The notes under the pieces were generated by a model. It was not told where the DNA came from. It saw only the letters and a program-made list of their open reading frames with translations, and did not search any database. 64,000 nt of DNA from Ktedonobacteria bacterium brp13 (lineage in GTDB: Bacteria; Chloroflexota; Ktedonobacteria; Ktedonobacterales; Ktedonobacteraceae): assembly GCA_015099395.1 (NCBI GenBank), contig AP024096.1, positions 2,728,001-2,792,000 of the forward strand, written 5' to 3'. A program made the translations under genes and the position numbers. Of the stretch, positions 58,816-64,000 are shown piece by piece (the stretch's first letter is position 1; each line of letters begins with the position of its first letter).

Positions 58816-58924
58816 GAGCATATTGATTGAAGCGTTTTTTCGATTTTCTTCGTATACTACTAAAAACAGGTAGTAACTAATGTGCGCTGAACCTGTATCC
58901 TATGTTAATTTTGAGGAAAAATTC

Positions 58925-59818
58925 ATGGAGTGTAGCGAACCAGGTGCTATTCGAGATGAGGAGCTCGCCGCCTTTCTTGAAGGTGAACGTGTGCGTCCTA
59001 CTGTTATTGAGCACCTCGCGCATTGTCAGCAGTGCTCTTCACAGGTAGAGCTCTACCGACGATTAGAGCGGAAGTTGACCAGTAAGCTCTATCGGTGGGA
59101 TTGCCCATCCAATCAGGTACTCGGTGATTATCAACTGGGTTTACTTGATCGAGAGCAGGCGCTAGCTGTCCGGGCACATCTCAACGTTTGTGTGTTGTGT
59201 CCTGCGGAACTGGCGACCCTCGTCGATTTTCTGGCCGTTGATACCGATCCAATGCTGGCCGAACGATCCACACGGGTCGCGACATGGCAGGGGAATATCG
59301 CATTGCCTGTGACACCGCCGGTCGCACCACCGGCTGCCTTTTATCCGCAGGCTGCCCGTATCGCGAACGCAGCCAATGATATCAAGCAGGCAGTGCATAG
59401 AGTACGGGAGGAGTCGTTGGGCGCCTTGCGCCACGTGGCAGCAACCCTGTTGCCGGCTGCCCAACCGGGTCTGGCCTTTCAGCGTGGCTCGACTCCACAG
59501 CAGGATGGGGTGCTCTGGCCGCGTAATTATGTTGCTGAGAACGTCACGATCTCGTTGCAGTTGGAGCAGGACCCCAGGCAGCGCGATGCGCTACAACTGA
59601 TCGGATTGGTGATGCGACAGGCAGCGAACGCGGATGCACTGGATGGTATCCCGGCTCAACTGCTGACCGCCGATGGTGTCGTACAGACGCAGCGGATTGA
59701 TGAGCTTGGCAACGTCATCTTTACCGCACTGGCACCGACAACCTATACACTGGAACTACTCTTCCCGGAGCGTACGATCGTCGTTGAGCAGATACCTGTA
59801 ACGATACTACAGAATTGA
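58925..59818 (+). CDS. Double zf-HC2 anti-sigma-like protein
   Basis: A 298-residue soluble protein. Two tandem Hx3CxxC zinc motifs are present: H30-C34-C37 in EHLAHCQQCSS and H85-C89-C92 in AHLNVCVLCPAE, both typical of zinc-binding anti-sigma factors. The middle is helical, and the end is a beta-rich repeat (LQLEQDPRQRDALQLIGLV, then IDELGNVIFTALAPTTYTLEL) like carboxypeptidase regulatory-like domains. There is no TM segment. ATG 58925 follows GAGGAAA; the frame to 58880 has no site. Gene order (sigma, this, CHAT protease) suggests it holds the sigma factor and is the target of the protease. Confidence 0.72.
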   Translation: MECSEPGAIRDEELAAFLEGERVRPTVIEHLAHCQQCSSQVELYRRLERKLTSKLYRWDCPSNQVLGDYQLGLLDREQALAVRAHLNVCVLCPAELATLVDFLAVDTDPMLAERSTRVATWQGNIALPVTPPVAPPAAFYPQAARIANAANDIKQAVHRVREESLGALRHVAATLLPAAQPGLAFQRGSTPQQDGVLWPRNYVAENVTISLQLEQDPRQRDALQLIGLVMRQAANADALDGIPAQLLTADGVVQTQRIDELGNVIFTALAPTTYTLELLFPERTIVVEQIPVTILQN

Positions 59819-59881
59819 GATGGGGAGTAACATATCCATAATGCAATAACCCCACAGGAACTGCTTGCGGCGCTGACCGAG

Positions 59882-62800
59882 ATGGGTGAGGCACAGGGGC
59901 AGCAGCTATTGCGTGCCTGCCTGCCGCAGTTTAGCGCAACCGCACTCAATCGCCTGGTCGATGCTTTGAAGAGAGAGGCCGACCAGAACTGGTATGTGAG
60001 TGTTGAGCGCTCGTTGCTCTTCTCGGGCTACTTGCTGCTGATCGGGGACCTGACCCGTAACATGTCTTATCACGCACTTGGCTTGATGGCGCGTGGCGAT
60101 GCTTTGCGCCGTATGAACCGTAATCAAGAGGCGCTGCCATTCTTTGACGCCGCTGGCGAAGAGTTCCTCGCGATCAATGATGAGGTTGGCTGGGCGCGTA
60201 CGCGTTTTGGTCGTATGGGTGCTTGCCTGCGCTTGAATCGTACGAGCGAGGCGCTACGTGATGCCGAGGCGGCTCGTGATGTCTTTATGCACTACAAAAA
60301 GTGGCGGCGTGTAGGGCAGATCGATGTGAATGCCGCGATCATCAATTACGAAGTGGGACACTACGAGGAGGCTCTGCATCACTTTGATCGTGCTATCGAG
60401 ACCTATGGGCTTTGTGAAGAGCCGATGGAGCTGTATATTGCGCGTGCACAGGGGAATAAAGCGCTGGCATTGGCTGCTCAGGGCAAATTTCGTGAGGCTT
60501 TGTTATTGCATGAACAGGTTCGCGCGGCCTTTGCGCGGGCAGGAGATAGCGAGGTTATATCGGTAGCGCGCGAAGATATGAATATTGCCGATATTTATGA
60601 GGCGCAGGGACATTATAGCGCAGCTCTCCTGCTCTACGATCAATGTCGCGCTATCTTTAAACGCTGTGCGATGCCCGATGCAGCCTACATGGCGGCGCTC
60701 AAGATGTGTAGCTGTCTGGTGCGCCTCAATCGTACGCGCGAAGCATATGAGCTAGCCGACGAGACCGTCATTTTCTTTCGTGCCACGCCCGGTCAGCCAG
60801 AGGTGCTCGCGCATGCATTAATGCACAAAGCTGCCGCCGCGATCCAGCTGGGTAAGGTACACGATAGTGCTGTCATGCTCTATGAAGCGAGTCGCCTGCT
60901 TGAAGGTGTAGGCTATCAACGCCTGGCTGCGCTGGCTCGTTTCCAGCGTGCCGAACTTTATTTTTCACTGCACCTGTTGGATGCCAGTGCACGCGAGGCC
61001 GAGTACGTCGCCGACGCGTTTGCCGAGCACGAGGATCTGCCGCGCCTGGCTCACGTGATGCTCTTGCAGGGCTATATCGCGAACGAGCGGGGTGAGTCTG
61101 CCACGGCGCAGGATCTCTGTATGCAGGCGTTGGATATTGCGAGTGGCCAGGAGATGCTCGACCTGCTCTATCGTTGTAACGACTTCCTGGGACAGCTTGC
61201 CGAGCGGCGCGGTGATCTTGCCAGGGCCGCTACCTTCTACGAGCGAGCGATTCAAGGCATCGACGAGATCCAGAGCCGTCTCGTACTCGACGAGCGTAGC
61301 AGTTTTCTAGAGAACAAGGCCGATATCTATCAACGCGCGATCCTGCTGGCCTGGCGGCGCGGTTTTCACGAACTGGCCTTTACCTTTGTCGAGAAGGCCA
61401 AGTCGCGTGTCCTGAGTGATTACCTGCGCCATAACATCGATATTCGTATTCGTTACCACGATTCGGATAGCGCAGAGGTCGTGGAGGCGCTCCACAAGGC
61501 GCGTGAGGAGCAGGCCTATTTTAGCTCGATTGTCCATCAGACCGAAGACGAAGTTCACCTGAGCGATAGTGCCAAGATGCGTGTACACGCAGTGGCTCCA
61601 GAGATGGCACGGCAAGAGATGCAGAAGCGAGAACGCCAGGTGGAACAGCTCCTGGAGCGTGTCTATCTGCGCTCGGCTGGTAACCGGCATGTGCACTCGC
61701 GCTTTAACTGGATGAGTAATACCGCCGACGTGCTCAAGCGCAGCCTTGCCCCTGCAACAGTATTACTGGAATATTATATTGCTGGCGAAGATCTCTACAT
61801 TTTTCAGATGACCAACCGGGGGATCGCCATGCAGCTTGTCGCAGGGGCCGTTCCACGTCTGGAACGGCTGATGTCGTTGTGGCGTACCAATCTGGACCTT
61901 ATCGGAGGGATTGCCAATACCGAACAGCAGGAACAGATCTCCGCGAGCCTGCTAGGGAACGGGCTTGGACTCTTGCAGCGGCTCTACGATCTCTTGCTGC
62001 GCCCGGTCGTCGCTACGCTGCATGCCTGTGAGCACCTCCTGATTGTCCCCTATGGTCTGCTGCACTATCTGCCATTCCATAGTCTCTATGATGGTGAGCA
62101 CTTTCTTGTAGAATACGTCGAGGTATCGTATCTACCGGCTGCATCGCTACTCGACATCTGCCAGCAGCGAGGGGAGCGTGTAGGTCAGGCTATTCGGCAG
62201 CAGGCATTGCAGGTTGCAGATTCGCTGGTGATGGGGCTCTCAGATGGTGGTCGGCTCGCGTATGCCGTACATGAGGCAGAGGTCGTGGCGGCGCAACTCG
62301 ACGTCTATTGTTATCGCGATAAAGAAGCGACCTCACGGCTACTGGCGGGTCTGCAAGGTATCCCCACTCCGCTTGTTCCGAATAATCCTGGCGATGATCC
62401 AGCTGTGACGCCGACGTCGCATGATGTTATGAGTGGTGGGCGTCCTGGGAGTCCACTGATACATATTGCGGCGCATGGTCTCTTCCGCCTGGATGCGCCC
62501 AATTTTTCCTATATCAAGCTGGCCGATCGCCAGTTTAGCACCATCGAAGCCTTCAACCTGGATCTTACTGCCTGCTCATTGCTGGTACTGAGTGCCTGTG
62601 AGACGGGTCGTGGGGTGATTGGTGGTCTGGATGAAGTGATTGGACTGGGGCGTGGCTTCCTCTATGCTGGAGCCGCCTCGCTACTGCCGACGCTTTGGAA
62701 GGTCGATGACGCCAGTAGCGCCGAACTCATGGAGACCTTCTATCATAGCCTCCTGAGTGGCGCTACGAAAGCTGCCGCCCTGGCCCAGGCGCAGCGGACC

Positions 62801-62899
62801 TTTATCGCGCATGCCCGTGAAACCCGGCACACGTTTTATCTCCATCCCTACTTCTGGGCTGCCTTCCACCTGATTGGAGATCCTGGACCGCTGGTATAG
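59882..62899 (+). CDS. TPR-CHAT caspase-like protease
   Basis: A 1005-residue protein. The first 500 residues or so contain many TPR-like helical pairs (ALGLMARGDALRRMNRNQEAL, ALHHFDRAIETYG, HYSAALLLYDQC). The CHAT domain at the C-terminus has the presumed catalytic dyad H865 in IHIAAHGLFRLD and C906 in LLVLSACETGRG, followed by GLGRGFLYAGAASLLPTLW. Both residues are intact, so it should be an active cysteine peptidase. ATG 59882 has no ribosome site; protein-like sequence (ITPQELLAALTE) continues upstream to 59831 without a standard start codon, so the true start or frame is uncertain. Confidence 0.88.
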   Translation: MGEAQGQQLLRACLPQFSATALNRLVDALKREADQNWYVSVERSLLFSGYLLLIGDLTRNMSYHALGLMARGDALRRMNRNQEALPFFDAAGEEFLAINDEVGWARTRFGRMGACLRLNRTSEALRDAEAARDVFMHYKKWRRVGQIDVNAAIINYEVGHYEEALHHFDRAIETYGLCEEPMELYIARAQGNKALALAAQGKFREALLLHEQVRAAFARAGDSEVISVAREDMNIADIYEAQGHYSAALLLYDQCRAIFKRCAMPDAAYMAALKMCSCLVRLNRTREAYELADETVIFFRATPGQPEVLAHALMHKAAAAIQLGKVHDSAVMLYEASRLLEGVGYQRLAALARFQRAELYFSLHLLDASAREAEYVADAFAEHEDLPRLAHVMLLQGYIANERGESATAQDLCMQALDIASGQEMLDLLYRCNDFLGQLAERRGDLARAATFYERAIQGIDEIQSRLVLDERSSFLENKADIYQRAILLAWRRGFHELAFTFVEKAKSRVLSDYLRHNIDIRIRYHDSDSAEVVEALHKAREEQAYFSSIVHQTEDEVHLSDSAKMRVHAVAPEMARQEMQKRERQVEQLLERVYLRSAGNRHVHSRFNWMSNTADVLKRSLAPATVLLEYYIAGEDLYIFQMTNRGIAMQLVAGAVPRLERLMSLWRTNLDLIGGIANTEQQEQISASLLGNGLGLLQRLYDLLLRPVVATLHACEHLLIVPYGLLHYLPFHSLYDGEHFLVEYVEVSYLPAASLLDICQQRGERVGQAIRQQALQVADSLVMGLSDGGRLAYAVHEAEVVAAQLDVYCYRDKEATSRLLAGLQGIPTPLVPNNPGDDPAVTPTSHDVMSGGRPGSPLIHIAAHGLFRLDAPNFSYIKLADRQFSTIEAFNLDLTACSLLVLSACETGRGVIGGLDEVIGLGRGFLYAGAASLLPTLWKVDDASSAELMETFYHSLLSGATKAAALAQAQRTFIAHARETRHTFYLHPYFWAAFHLIGDPGPLV

Positions 62900-63408
62900 A
62901 TGGAGCTAGCTACTACAGGCATTGCCAGAGAAACTTGCCGTTCGTACCATCTTCTGAGAGAAATGCAGTCCCTGCCTCCCTCTCTTCTGAAAATGGCGTT
63001 TTCATCCTGGGTGGTGAACCTTTTTCATGATGGTCTTTGAGGGCTCACCGATGTAGGTTTTTTGTGGGATAGGCCATGAAATCTCATCGCAGGCCGATGC
63101 AGACAGATGGGACGCCATGACGAATGCATCCTGTCACTTGCCAATAAAGTTCACTATCACCTGTAAAGTACGCTCAAACTCTTGTCCCCCTCTTTGAGGG
63201 GGGAGATAGCTTTAGCTATCGGGGGGAGCTATCCTTCACTTATGCTCTCGATTATTATTCTACACTAAATAGTACTTTAGTCTCTCTAGCCTGTATTCCT
63301 CGTTTATAGACTATGCATGCTCAAGGGATAATTCGTGTAAGGTGATGGTTAACAACGTAATTCAAGAATCTACCCCCCCTGTCGCTGCTTTTCACGGGTA
63401 GGTATAAT
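62900..63408. mobile_element. MITE family 1, recombinant copy
   Basis: From 63045 the sequence matches the outer flank of the 49-50 kb copies in reverse complement (GGCTCACCGATGTAGGTTTT onward). It continues through GATAGC-TTTA-GCTATC (63205-63220) and an interior like the copy at 40084. It ends at about 63340-63395 with the right end of the inner 58.6-kb type (CCCCCTGTCGCTGC). The left end of one family is therefore joined to the right end of another. The first 140 bp after the CHAT gene are empty. Confidence 0.65.
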
Positions 63409-63990
63409 CTACGGTGGCTTGAGAGGCTCAGCGAGAGCATGTGGCAGAGGGAATATCGTGGACGAAGCCAATGAAGCGCACTGAGCTGGAGAAGAGCGTC
63501 GAGCCACCCGCTCCGTTTGACGAAGCTTTCGGGCCTCTCGATCGCGTTGATTTTCTGCATGCCAGAGACGGCGTTCCTCTCGGATCTGTTCACGTTCTTC
63601 ACTGGCTCGTTTACGCACCTCTCTTTTCTGGGCCAGTTCCTCCTGTTTCTGTTTGTCTTGTTGGAGGTGTTGCATGCGTTGTGCGGCTTGTTCTTATTGT
63701 ATGCGTTTGTGCTCGGCCTCACGTTCGCGTTGCTCACGCTCCACGTTCTGGGCGGCTCTGGCTCGACTGGCCTGTCGCTGCCGCTTGAGCCGTTCCAACA
63801 GACTGGGCTGCCGGTTTTCTGCTTCCTGCTGAGCCTTTCGCTGCCGCCGCTTCCGCTCATGTTTGTTCATCTCCTCCTTCTTCTTGCGTTTCTTGAGCCA
63901 ACAGTCCGCTGGCTTGTTGCGCGGATACGTCTGAGTGGGCCACGGTTCACTGATCACAAAACCCTGCGGCAGCGGTTCTCGCTGCAGCAT
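63409..63990 (-). pseudogene. Coiled-coil, highly charged gene with in-frame stop, cut by window edge
   Basis: On the minus strand one reading frame runs from the window edge (first ATG 63990) to 63409, interrupted by a single TAA at 63694-63696. The parts before and after are alike: KKRKKKEEMNKHERKRRQRK and ERLKRQRQASRARAAQ, then QQDKQKQEELAQKREVRK and REERRLWHAENQRDREARK. This is a long charged helix. A CAA to TAA change would explain the stop. MITE sequence begins directly after the end. No family was recognised. The 5' part may lie outside the window. Confidence 0.45.
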
Positions 63991-64000
63991 CGCTGCGTGG

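Noticed and set aside
63321..63860. 179-codon minus-strand frame
   Set aside because: It is a frameshifted reading of the charged coiled-coil frame and runs into MITE sequence.

Overview
The window looks like a chromosomal segment of a filamentous, spore-forming member of Ktedonobacteria (Chloroflexota). The evidence is indirect: Hanks-type Ser/Thr kinases with long low-complexity tails, an HTH-GAF regulator, an AhpD-like/histidine-kinase fusion, a sigma / zinc-finger / TPR-CHAT locus, many palindromic MITEs, and a structured RNA resembling the IscB-associated HEARO (omega) RNAs reported to be abundant in Ktedonobacter. No species can be named from the sequence alone.

Layout. 0.3-4.0 kb: a TetR regulator divergent from a luciferase-like oxidoreductase, then a GH15 glucoamylase/trehalase-type enzyme. 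5.2-11.5 kb: a compact minus-strand heme operon hemA-hemC-hemD-hemQ-hemL-hemB with overlapping genes and a recognisable promoter. 12.0-19.4 kb: a zinc-ribbon membrane protein, a roughly 430-nt structured RNA with no protein partner, a small membrane protein, a sensor kinase, and a minus-strand group (peptide-type substrate-binding lipoprotein, FTCD_C-type cyclodeaminase/cyclohydrolase, folD). 19.7-25.4 kb: a complete minus-strand rRNA operon (16S-23S-5S, no spacer tRNA) with promoter, both processing stems and a terminator. 25.6-38.7 kb: nth, then four Ser/Thr kinases around a putative peptide-export cassette (His/Cys-rich precursor, short HlyD-like protein, C39-peptidase ABC exporter). 38.8-48.2 kb: housekeeping and regulatory genes (threonine aldolase, atypical response regulator, DUF2236, DUF971, pentapeptide-repeat protein, FabG, methyltransferase, HTH-GAF). 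49-50.2 kb: a MITE array. 50.4-57.0 kb: an MFS exporter, an MBL hydrolase, an APH-type kinase, a dCache receptor and a DUF4388 protein. 57.6-62.9 kb: the sigma factor / double zf-HC2 protein / TPR-CHAT protease locus. The window ends in MITE sequence and a broken coiled-coil gene.

How the parts may work together. Six heme genes cover glutamyl-tRNA to uroporphyrinogen III and add HemQ, which implies the coproporphyrin-type branch; the remaining enzymes are not in view. FolD lacks the lysine required for cyclohydrolase activity and is translationally coupled to a cyclohydrolase-family protein, suggesting the two activities are split between two proteins. The export cassette could process and secrete the His/Cys-rich peptide at its leader boundary. 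The sigma / zinc-finger / CHAT trio has the same logic as the CHAT protease, anti-sigma and sigma relay of type III-E CRISPR, but no CRISPR is present. These last three, together with the orphan structured RNA, are the best candidates for undescribed biology.

Limits: everything comes from reading the sequence by eye. Family assignments rest on recognised motifs, rRNA ends are approximate, and start codons were chosen from visible ribosome-binding sites.
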